A DNA stretch of 46,685 nt, from positions 22,453-69,137 of the forward strand of contig DIEY01000037.1 in assembly GCA_002418865.1 (NCBI GenBank). The letters run 5' to 3'. The stretch comes from Bacteroidales bacterium UBA5762. Lineage in GTDB: Bacteria > Bacteroidota > Bacteroidia > Bacteroidales > TTA-H9. The notes below the pieces were generated by a model that was given only the letters and a program-made list of their open reading frames with translations, was not told where the DNA came from and did no database searches. This document shows, piece after piece, positions 32,831 to 39,985 of this stretch. Both the position numbers and the translations under genes were made by a program. Each line of letters starts with the position of its first letter. The stretch's first letter is position 1.

Positions 32831-35800
32831 ATGAATGACAAAAAAGAGCTTATCCGACAGTATTATCGAAAAGTCACTGCTTCAAATAAGGAATTGACCA
32901 AAAAAGAAGCTTTTAAGGATTTACTCAACAGATTATATGTATCGGATAAGGACATCGAAAATATCATCGACAAGATTACACTTGGTGCGGAAACAACTGT
33001 CCTTAACATTCCCAGAAAAGATAAATTGCACCGTGGAAGCGCCGACACGCTTTTCAACAATATCATCATCGAATTTGAAAACGATTTGAGAGTTTCATAT
33101 TCTCATGCAAAAGAACAATTGGCTGGATATTTGTTGGGGCAGTTCAAATCGGGAAGTGGCTACAACTTCACCCTGATTGCATCAGATTTTATCCATTGGA
33201 AAGTTCTTGCACCCGATATCAGCTGTCTGGATAAACTGGATTATTTACAGGAAGATGAATTGATGCTGAATGAAATTGAAGGTGCTTCATTTGTACTGAA
33301 CGAGTCGAATGCTGAGGATTTTTACTATTGGATCGACAGATTTTTATTTAAGGAAGAAAAGCAAAAAGCGACGCTGAAAAGTATCGAAGAAGCCTTTGGT
33401 TATCAAAGTCCCGTGTTTATCGAATCTTTTAGAGAATTAAATAGTTGGTTTAACGAGGCAAAGAAATACGGTGTCGTGCAGGTATCCTATGAGCAATGGC
33501 ACAAGTTCTTAAGCATTGCTTACGGTTCTTTTGATGCTCAGGAAAATGTATTCTTAATTCATACCTATTTGAGCATTTTTTCGAAAATGCTTGCTTATGC
33601 TGTAGTATCCAACGACGATTATATCGACGATGGCGAGATGCGGAAGATATTGGACGGCAGTATTTTTCACAGTTTTAATATTGCCAATTTTGTCGATAAC
33701 GATTTCTTCCACTGGGTAAATGGGGACCGCGATTATCCTAAACTGAAAAAAGTATTTCGCCTGATTGCCCAAGAAATTTCGACCTTCGATTTTACCGATG
33801 TAAATGAGGACATCCTGAAAGGCGTTTATCAGGAACTTATCGATATTGATACGCGTCATTCTCTGGGAGAATATTATACGCCAGACTGGCTTTGCGAACG
33901 GATTGTAAACGAATTCGAATTTAAAAAGAGCGATAAGATATTGGACCCTGCTTGCGGAAGTGGTTCTTTTCTGCGTGCATTTGTTCACAGGATCAGAGAA
34001 CTGAATCCGGACAACACTCCGGAAGATATTAACAATCAAATTTACGGCATTGATATCCACCCGCTTTCGGTTCAGATTGCCAAAACCACTCTGCTGCTGG
34101 CATTAGGTAAAGATATTGCAAAGTCAAGAAAGCCCGTTCACTTGAATGTGATACTGGCAAACACGTTACTTGCTCCTGAAGGTTTGAAAAATTTGTTCGG
34201 CAGCGAGTTTGTCATGCAAATCGATCGAGATAAGTATGTCATCAATACCCAAGTTCTCGAAAATGTAGAGGTATTCGATTCCGTTCTCGATATTTGTGAA
34301 GAATTGTCGGAACAGACGATGAACAAGAAATCGATTGAATTTTCGGTTTTTGAATCTATTCTTCATCAGCAAACTAAAGGAGGATTAACCCCTCAATCGG
34401 TGGAAAGTTTTTATCAGATTTACACCGGATTCAAAAAAGTGAAGGAAAAAGGTCGTGACAGCATCTGGAAATTCATCCTGTCTAATCTGTACAAACCGTA
34501 TTTCTTGGCAGAAAAGTTTGATTATGTCATAGGCAATCCACCGTGGTTTACCTACAGCTCGATCAAGAATGAGGATTATCAAAATATTCTTGACGAACTG
34601 GCCGTCAGATACGATGTAAAACCCAAGAAAGCAGCTAATTATCCGCATTTGGAAATTGCGGCTATTTTCCAAGCGTATTGCAGCAGCTATTTTTTGAAAG
34701 CATTCGCGAAACAGGCTTTTGTCCTGCCCAGATCATTTCTTAGCGCCGACCACCACGAAAATTCGAGAAACGGTACAGCCAAGGGGTTTCGTTTGACCCA
34801 TATCTGGGATTTAAGCGAGGTATCTCCGTTATTCAGGGTGCCTTGTTGCGTATTGTTTTCCGAAAAGGCACAGGATAAAAGAATAATAAAGACTTCGGGA
34901 TTGCAGGGGGTGAGATTTTCGGGGAAACTGCCCACCCATAATTGCAATTTCGAAACTGCCAAAAATCGGTTACTCGAAACCCCTGTAGCTTGGCATTACA
35001 TCAAACAAGGCCAATCTTCGGCATTTTCAAATAGAAAAAACGGTTCGCAGAAGAACGTCAATCCATATAAAAATCTCTTTAAGCAGGGTGCTACTATCGT
35101 GCCTCGTGCTTTTTATTTTGTTGACCTCAATCAGGAAATACCCGATGATTTCGTGGACAGGATTATCAACATAAAAACTGCCGAGTCTGTTAAAGCGGAC
35201 GCCAAAGCTCCTTGGAAATTCGATTTCTCGGGAAGAATAGAAAGCCGGTTTTTATTTAGAACGGCAATTTCGAAATCCATACTTCCCTTTCATATCTACA
35301 GACCCGATTTTGTGGTTCTGCCCATCATTATTGCAGAGGATGAAAATAATCGTAAAACAATCCGATTGCACAACTCTGACAGTTTAATGAATCTTGGTTA
35401 TCTGCACGCTTCCCGTTGGTTTCGCAATGCCGAAAGAATATGGGATATTTCTAAAACAGAAAAAAATAAGGCAATGAGTGCAGTCGATTATTTAAATTGG
35501 TTAAATAAATTGACAGATCAGAATTTAAATGCCGAATATGTGGTTTTATACAACTCTTCGGCTAAAGATGCGAATGCCGCGATTGTGAAACGCACCAACA
35601 TCGACTTGGAATTTATCGTAGAAAGCGTTTCCTACGTATATTACACAAATAATGAAAATGAAGCCTATTATCTTTCCGCTATCTTAAATTCAACTATCCC
35701 CAACCTACTTATGAAAGATTTTCAAGCAAAGGGATTGTTTGGTGCACGGCATGTTCACAAGAAAATTTTGGACATCTATTTTCCGAAATTTGATGCAGGT

Positions 35801-35995
35801 GATGAAGTTCATACAAGGTTAGCAGAATATGGGAGAGTCTGTCACGAAAAGGTGGAAAAATATATGGAAACAAATCCGCCGACAAAAGAATTAACGCCAC
35901 ACACTTTGGGGAAACTCAGGTTAGACATCAAAGCATATTTATCCGAAGAATTGAGTCAGATCGACAAGCTGGTAAAAAAGGTAATGAAACAATGA
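32831..35995 (+). CDS. Single-chain restriction-modification enzyme (type IIG-like)
   Basis: 1054 residues combining nuclease and methylase. An N-terminal PD-(D/E)xK-like nuclease is suggested by GSADTLFNNIIIEFEND (D72, E81-F-E83) and AKEQLAGYLLG. A gamma-class adenine-N6 methyltransferase follows: motif I ILDPACGSGSFLRAF at about 370-384, GIDIHPLSVQIAKTTLL, and catalytic motif IV FDYVIGNPPWF with NPPW at about 568-571. The remaining 450 residues presumably carry the target-recognition domain (HLEIAAIFQAYCSSYFL, PNLLMKDFQAKGLFGARHVH). No separate R, M, S or helicase gene is nearby. It would methylate and cleave DNA as one polypeptide; the recognition site cannot be predicted. Appears intact. 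Confidence 0.85.
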   Translation: MNDKKELIRQYYRKVTASNKELTKKEAFKDLLNRLYVSDKDIENIIDKITLGAETTVLNIPRKDKLHRGSADTLFNNIIIEFENDLRVSYSHAKEQLAGYLLGQFKSGSGYNFTLIASDFIHWKVLAPDISCLDKLDYLQEDELMLNEIEGASFVLNESNAEDFYYWIDRFLFKEEKQKATLKSIEEAFGYQSPVFIESFRELNSWFNEAKKYGVVQVSYEQWHKFLSIAYGSFDAQENVFLIHTYLSIFSKMLAYAVVSNDDYIDDGEMRKILDGSIFHSFNIANFVDNDFFHWVNGDRDYPKLKKVFRLIAQEISTFDFTDVNEDILKGVYQELIDIDTRHSLGEYYTPDWLCERIVNEFEFKKSDKILDPACGSGSFLRAFVHRIRELNPDNTPEDINNQIYGIDIHPLSVQIAKTTLLLALGKDIAKSRKPVHLNVILANTLLAPEGLKNLFGSEFVMQIDRDKYVINTQVLENVEVFDSVLDICEELSEQTMNKKSIEFSVFESILHQQTKGGLTPQSVESFYQIYTGFKKVKEKGRDSIWKFILSNLYKPYFLAEKFDYVIGNPPWFTYSSIKNEDYQNILDELAVRYDVKPKKAANYPHLEIAAIFQAYCSSYFLKAFAKQAFVLPRSFLSADHHENSRNGTAKGFRLTHIWDLSEVSPLFRVPCCVLFSEKAQDKRIIKTSGLQGVRFSGKLPTHNCNFETAKNRLLETPVAWHYIKQGQSSAFSNRKNGSQKNVNPYKNLFKQGATIVPRAFYFVDLNQEIPDDFVDRIINIKTAESVKADAKAPWKFDFSGRIESRFLFRTAISKSILPFHIYRPDFVVLPIIIAEDENNRKTIRLHNSDSLMNLGYLHASRWFRNAERIWDISKTEKNKAMSAVDYLNWLNKLTDQNLNAEYVVLYNSSAKDANAAIVKRTNIDLEFIVESVSYVYYTNNENEAYYLSAILNSTIPNLLMKDFQAKGLFGARHVHKKILDIYFPKFDAGDEVHTRLAEYGRVCHEKVEKYMETNPPTKELTPHTLGKLRLDIKAYLSEELSQIDKLVKKVMKQ

Positions 35996-36071
35996 AGTCG
36001 AGGCGAATGCAATGCTTGTTGGATAAGCATCGCATAAAAAAAATCGTCCATAACTTTTGTATAGGATTGTT

Positions 36072-36284
36072 TTAAAAAACAGCATGAATCATTATAAGTA
36101 AATGATCTGACGTAAATTGACCATACTGTTGTTCATTGAGCACACCGTATTTAGTAACCGTAATACCCTCATTTATCCAAACATAATCGATTCTGTTCTT
36201 CATCGAGGAATGCAGATCGAAAGAATTGGTAATACCAACCGTTCCATAAGGAGGCTGTTTCGTAACCAGATACGAATCTCGCAT
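36072..36284 (-). pseudogene. 3' fragment of an endonuclease/exonuclease/phosphatase family gene
   Basis: About 70 codons ending in a proper stop. KQPPYGTVGITNSFD and KNRIDYVWINEGITVTKYGV, then FTSDHLLIMIHAVF are the C-terminal motifs of the EEP family: the RIDY strand and the SDH catalytic histidine. The upstream catalytic Glu/Asp/Asn regions are missing because the gene is cut off where repeat copy C begins at 36285. It is a remnant, opposite in strand to the restriction-modification gene. Confidence 0.8.
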
Positions 36285-36654
36285 CCTGTATTCCACCCTC
36301 TTTCGGGATGTCTATGTAACATATTGATAATCAATATTGATCTATAGTTATGGATTGCAAAATTTTCATCGGGTTGATAGAAAAGTAATAATTAGATCTA
36401 TAAGTCAATCCGTGTGGGTAATACAGAAGTTCCGACATAGATATCAAATGGTTAAAACCATCGCTTACGCTACCACGCAGCACGAAATTGAGAGGCTGGA
36501 GCAATTGGCCAGGGAGGAGATAGAGCGTTTGAGTAGAAATCAACTGAAGCTTTTTGGGTTCGCGAGTGACGAGAAGATCATAGAGCAAGCCTTCTCAATG
36601 CTCGATAACAAGTGTTGATGAGAATTATTAGGGTGGGAGAATGCGGAAAACAGG
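36285..36654 (+). repeat. Island repeat, copy C (complete)
   Basis: 370 bases from CCTGTATTCC to GGAAAACAGG, with the same imperfect terminal inverted repeats as copy B. Its first half matches copy A best and its second half copy B. Two changes weaken the CTGTAT/ATACAG hairpin. It truncates the EEP gene on the left and abuts the tpx terminator on the right. No transposase is encoded. Confidence 0.88.
36448..36618 (+). CDS. Small ORF within repeat copy C (56 residues)
   Basis: Starts MVKTIAYATTQHEIERLEQL and ends EQAFSMLDNKC; helical, charged, probable coiled coil. Homologous to the copy B ORF with one additional Lys codon. The frame is open upstream to 36337, but copies A and B do not preserve that extension. 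Function unknown; coding status uncertain. Confidence 0.4.
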   Translation: MVKTIAYATTQHEIERLEQLAREEIERLSRNQLKLFGFASDEKIIEQAFSMLDNKC

Positions 36655-36675
36655 AAAGTTGAGGCTTTTCAAACA

Positions 36676-36709
36676 ACAAAAAACCTCCCATTCGATTCAA
36701 CAGGAGGTT
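36676..36709 (-). terminator. Rho-independent terminator of tpx
   Basis: Minus strand AACCTCC ... GGAGGTT stem of seven base pairs with a run of six T, 25 bases past the tpx stop codon. Duplicated at 30026-30059. Confidence 0.85.
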
Positions 36710-36734
36710 AATTAGTAATAATAGTAAGAGTTTC

Positions 36735-37247
36735 TTAAATTAATTTGCGTGCAGCTGCTATTGCGGCATCGTAATCGGGATGATTGGTATTTTCTTTTAC
36801 ATATTCAACATAGCGAATAATTCCATCTTTATCCACTACAACGATTCCACGATTGAGCAAACGCAGTTCTTCGATAAGGAATCCATACTTAAGGCCGAAA
36901 TCCGTATCTTTATGATCGGAGAGGGTGATGACCTTGTCGATGCCCTCGGCAGCACAAAATCTTCCTAAAGCAAAAGGAAGATCGCACGAAATAGTAAGGA
37001 TAACCACATCACCCAGTGAAGCGGCTTCTGTATTGAAACGACGTGTTTGTGCAGCACAAACACCAGTATCTACCGAAGGCACACTACTTATAAGAACAAC
37101 CTTCCCTATAAAGTCGCTTAGGCTTGTAGGTGTTAAATCAGCCTTTAATGCAGTAAAGTTAGGCGCAACCATGCCTGGTTCAACCATATCGCCAAGAAGA
37201 GTGATAGGATTACCCATAAAAGTTGTAATTCCTTTGTTCTTTTTCAT
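36735..37247 (-). CDS. tpx: Thiol peroxidase (Tpx-type peroxiredoxin)
   Basis: Reduces H2O2 and alkyl hydroperoxides using thioredoxin; in other Gram-negatives it acts in the periplasm or cytosol, and here no signal peptide is seen. 170 residues with peroxidatic Cys64 in PSVDTGVCAAQTRRF and resolving Cys98 in LPFALGRFCAAEG, 34 residues apart as in E. coli Tpx. Complete and apparently functional. Its 3' end is duplicated beyond the island, and the repeat begins directly after its terminator. Possible promoter upstream is weak. Confidence 0.96.
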   Translation of the reverse strand: MKKNKGITTFMGNPITLLGDMVEPGMVAPNFTALKADLTPTSLSDFIGKVVLISSVPSVDTGVCAAQTRRFNTEAASLGDVVILTISCDLPFALGRFCAAEGIDKVITLSDHKDTDFGLKYGFLIEELRLLNRGIVVVDKDGIIRYVEYVKENTNHPDYDAAIAAARKLI

Positions 37248-37429
37248 ATTAGATTAGATTTGAAATTGTTTACTATTCGATTGTCTGTAAAACAAACAAA
37301 ATTTTCTAATTAAAGTTCAGTCAAATATTCTAAAAAAGAAATGAGCAAATAATTTTAAAGTTGAATAATAAACCAAACGGCCAAATCTTAAGCACCATCC
37401 TCCCATCTCCATCCTCTATGCATCAACCA

Positions 37430-39124
37430 CTATCTTTTCCTCCTCTTTCTTTGCATAGAAGAAATCAGCAATCCTATTCCCATGATAGCGGCAATAACAA
37501 AGCCTAAAATACCCCATAGCGAAACATTAGCTATGAGCGGTCCAATTTTTTGTTGCACAATGATTGAGGAGCCAATGATTAAGGCAGCAATAATCAGGCT
37601 CATAGAAATGTGATTACTCGATTCTTTTATTTCATTGGCAAGATTTTCTAAACGATGATGTTCCAAATGAATTTCGAACTGACCTTCTTTTAATTTCTCG
37701 AGTAAATCATACATATTTTGTGGTAAATGTTCAATCAGTTCGACACTTGCATCTATCATATTCGCCGTACGTTTTTTCCAACTTCGGGGAGAATAGAGTT
37801 TGAGATACATTTTTCTTGTCAACGGCTTCAAGATTTCAAACATATTGAAATCGGGCTCAAGTTGTTTGCCAATGGTTTCGGCAATCGACATGGCTCTAAT
37901 CATCATCACGAAGTTAGAAGGTAAAGCCAGTTTATGCCGAATTGAGATTTCCATAACATCCTGATTCATTCGGGCCAGACTAACGGTTTTGTATGGACGG
38001 TCGGCATACACATCGAGAAGTTCTTTTATATCGTGGCGAAGGGCAATTTTGTCAACTTCTTGCATAATGAAACCCAATTCCTGCAATCCTCTAACAATCT
38101 GATCAAAATCTCTATGATTGATAGCTCGCAAAATCTTGGCAATACTTATCAGCGATTGATCATCTAAATGACCTGTCATGCCCACGTCAAGCATCACTAT
38201 GGTATTAGGGGGAATGATAAAAAGATTACCTGGGTGTGGGTCGGCATGAAAAAATCCGTCGAGGAGAATTTGTTTGAAAAGAGCTTCAGCAGCCTGTTTT
38301 GCAATTTTTTGCAAATCGAATTGAGAGCGATACTTTTCTTGTGTAATTTCAGAAATCTTTATGCCATCAATATATTCCATAGTAAGAAGATGCACGGTAG
38401 TTAAATCCCAATGCACTTCCGGAATCTTTATATAATCGACCTCCTTAAAATTTGTTCTGAATCTTTCGAAATTATATGCCTCATTTAAAAAATCAAGTTC
38501 CTTTCTAATGGTTTTTTTCAGTTCTTCTACCGTAGCAGTTGGATGATATACAGGACCTTCAGGAAACCTATTTTCAATAATGTTGGCAAAAGTTTCCAGA
38601 ATAGAAATATCCAGTTCAATCGTATATTGAATATCTGGTTTTTGAATCTTCACGGCCACAACCTTGCCGTTGTGTAATACGGCTCTATGAACCTGACTTA
38701 GTGAGGCAGAGGCTACTGGTATTTCGTCAAATTCTTTGAAAACTTTAGGTATTGGCTTTTGAAGTTCCTTCTCGATAACTTCTTGAATTTTCTCAAACTC
38801 AACCGGGGCCACCGCATCTTGAAGCTTTTCCAACTCATGAATATAATCTGGAGGTAAAAAATCGGGTCGGGTACTCAGTATCTGACCAAACTTGATAAAA
38901 GTAGGTCCTAATTCTTCAAAAGCCATACGAAGCTTCTCGGCATTCGATAATTTCTGGTAGCCTTTACGTCGCCTGCGCAGTCGAGTTATTAGATTAATCC
39001 TCGACCTGTCTAAAAAATAATCGAGCCCAAATTTAAAGAATACTGAGATGATTTGACGGCTTCGCCTGACTTTATCCAGATTGTTCCCAAATCGGAAATT
39101 TACATACGAATAGGATTCGGCCAT
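37430..39124 (-). CDS. ubiB: ABC1/UbiB-family atypical kinase
   Basis: 564 residues. UbiB-like ATPase implicated in quinone (here probably menaquinone) or lipid trafficking. The diagnostic KxGQ motif is KFGQ at 78-81 in ELGPTFIKFGQILSTRPDFL. The Ala-rich loop region ASASLSQVHRAVLHNGKVVA, VKIQKP, catalytic DGFFHADPHPGNLF and metal-binding MLDVGMTGHLD follow. Two C-terminal transmembrane helices (MSLIIAALIIGSSIIV, LWGILGFVIAAIMGIGLLIS) anchor it. Follows the phasin-like gene by 43 bases. Confidence 0.9.
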   Translation of the reverse strand: MAESYSYVNFRFGNNLDKVRRSRQIISVFFKFGLDYFLDRSRINLITRLRRRRKGYQKLSNAEKLRMAFEELGPTFIKFGQILSTRPDFLPPDYIHELEKLQDAVAPVEFEKIQEVIEKELQKPIPKVFKEFDEIPVASASLSQVHRAVLHNGKVVAVKIQKPDIQYTIELDISILETFANIIENRFPEGPVYHPTATVEELKKTIRKELDFLNEAYNFERFRTNFKEVDYIKIPEVHWDLTTVHLLTMEYIDGIKISEITQEKYRSQFDLQKIAKQAAEALFKQILLDGFFHADPHPGNLFIIPPNTIVMLDVGMTGHLDDQSLISIAKILRAINHRDFDQIVRGLQELGFIMQEVDKIALRHDIKELLDVYADRPYKTVSLARMNQDVMEISIRHKLALPSNFVMMIRAMSIAETIGKQLEPDFNMFEILKPLTRKMYLKLYSPRSWKKRTANMIDASVELIEHLPQNMYDLLEKLKEGQFEIHLEHHRLENLANEIKESSNHISMSLIIAALIIGSSIIVQQKIGPLIANVSLWGILGFVIAAIMGIGLLISSMQRKRRKR

Positions 39125-39167
39125 TAGTGTGGCTTTATAATTTCATTGCATCCTTTATCAAGAAAAA

Positions 39168-39473
39168 TTATTCTTCCGTCTTAGTGGAAGTCTGTGATAA
39201 TTCTTCTACCTTCTTCTTTAGTTCTTCAAATTCCTTTCTTGTCGGAATATTCAGTTTAGCAAATATATCCTCTACCGATTTTTCGATCTTTTTTTCGAGT
39301 TCGGTTTTCGATTTCTCGGTTTGGTCCATTACATCTTTGACGAATTTGGCCTTATCATTTTCCGATAATTCGCCACGGTTGATCAATTCTTTTGCAAATT
39401 CCTCAGCTTTCTCACGGGTTAGTGAAGCTAAACCAATCCCTGCTAAAATTGCATTTTTAAAAAAGTCTGCCAT
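39168..39473 (-). CDS. Phasin-like small helical protein
   Basis: 101 residues from the ATG at 39473. MADFFKNAILAGIGLASLTREK, then EFAKELINRGELSEND and a coiled-coil tail (EFEELKKKVEELSQ) resemble the phasin / polyhydroxyalkanoate granule regulator family often found next to ubiB-type genes. Two further ATGs lie upstream (39491, 39479), but an AAGGAGG at 39482-39488 is correctly spaced only for 39473, so that start was chosen. No other granule gene is present; the role here is unknown. Confidence 0.75.
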   Translation of the reverse strand: MADFFKNAILAGIGLASLTREKAEEFAKELINRGELSENDKAKFVKDVMDQTEKSKTELEKKIEKSVEDIFAKLNIPTRKEFEELKKKVEELSQTSTKTEE

Positions 39474-39481
39474 CTTCATGT

Positions 39482-39488
39482 CCTCCTT
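39482..39488 (-). promoter_or_regulatory. Shine-Dalgarno deciding the phasin-like start
   Basis: AAGGAGG eight bases before ATG 39473. Strong Shine-Dalgarno sequences are rare in this window, so it is informative. Confidence 0.7.
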
Positions 39489-39677
39489 CATTTTTATGTT
39501 ATATATTACAATGACTCCTTAATTTTAAATCCAAAACGTTTATCAATAAATTGAGTGATAAAATTTTAAAAACTCTTCAAACTATAAACGAAATATTTAA
39601 ATGAATGTTTCAATGTGGTTTTAGATTATATCATCGAAATTTAAAATAATCGAATATAGAGCCGTTACTATTTGTTA

Positions 39678-39685
39678 CAAAAGTA
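39678..39685 (-). promoter_or_regulatory. Possible -7 box for the phasin-ubiB pair
   Basis: Minus-strand TACTTTTG matches TAnnTTTG; it implies a leader of about 200 bases. No clear -33. Confidence 0.35.
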
Positions 39686-39922
39686 CAATTCTTTTACCAT
39701 AAAACCTCATTTATTAACATTTTTTATTTGGAAAATTGTAACAGCCAGCCTGAAAAGAAAATGCAAGAAAAGAAAAAATTTTTCGCCATATAACTCTTAA
39801 GCCTTGGATTTGAAGAAAATTTTATCGCAAACACAGGAATAAAAATCAACGAATATGACTTCAACAAAGAGTATTTGAAATTGTTGATTTAAAGATGATT
39901 TACGGATTAAACGATAAATCTC

Positions 39923-39930
39923 TAAATTTG
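39923..39930 (+). promoter_or_regulatory. Possible -7 box for the thrS operon
   Basis: TAAATTTG matches TAnnTTTG, giving a leader of about 50 bases before the thrS ATG. Weak -33. No T-box stem or anticodon-like specifier loop was recognised in so short a leader. Confidence 0.45.
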
Positions 39931-39985
39931 CACGCTCAAAATTGACCTTAAAAAGTCTATTTTGTTCCATTTCAACATTTTGATA

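Larger units (their letters stand above)
35996..36734. other. Region between the restriction-modification gene and tpx
   Basis: 739 bases filled by a short spacer with a small ATGCTT/AAGCAT hairpin (near 36017-36035, no T-run), the EEP fragment, repeat copy C with its small ORF, and the tpx terminator. No complete gene of recognised function. Confidence 0.7.
39474..39985. other. Divergent intergenic region between phasin-like gene and thrS
   Basis: 512 AT-rich bases with one promoter-like box on each strand and the phasin Shine-Dalgarno. No gene, tRNA or repeat recognised; a 75-codon minus-strand frame here overlaps the thrS start and looks like chance. Confidence 0.6.

Noticed and set aside
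36017..36035. ATGCTT/AAGCAT hairpin after the restriction-modification gene
   Set aside because: No T-run on either strand at the right place; may be incidental.
30154..36654. CRISPR array made by the repeats
   Set aside because: Only three copies of about 200-370 bases separated by kilobase genes; nothing like short regular spacers and no cas genes.
30154..36654. Integron with attC sites
   Set aside because: The repeats are long, carry an ORF, lack the paired R-box structure I would expect, and no integrase gene is in the window.
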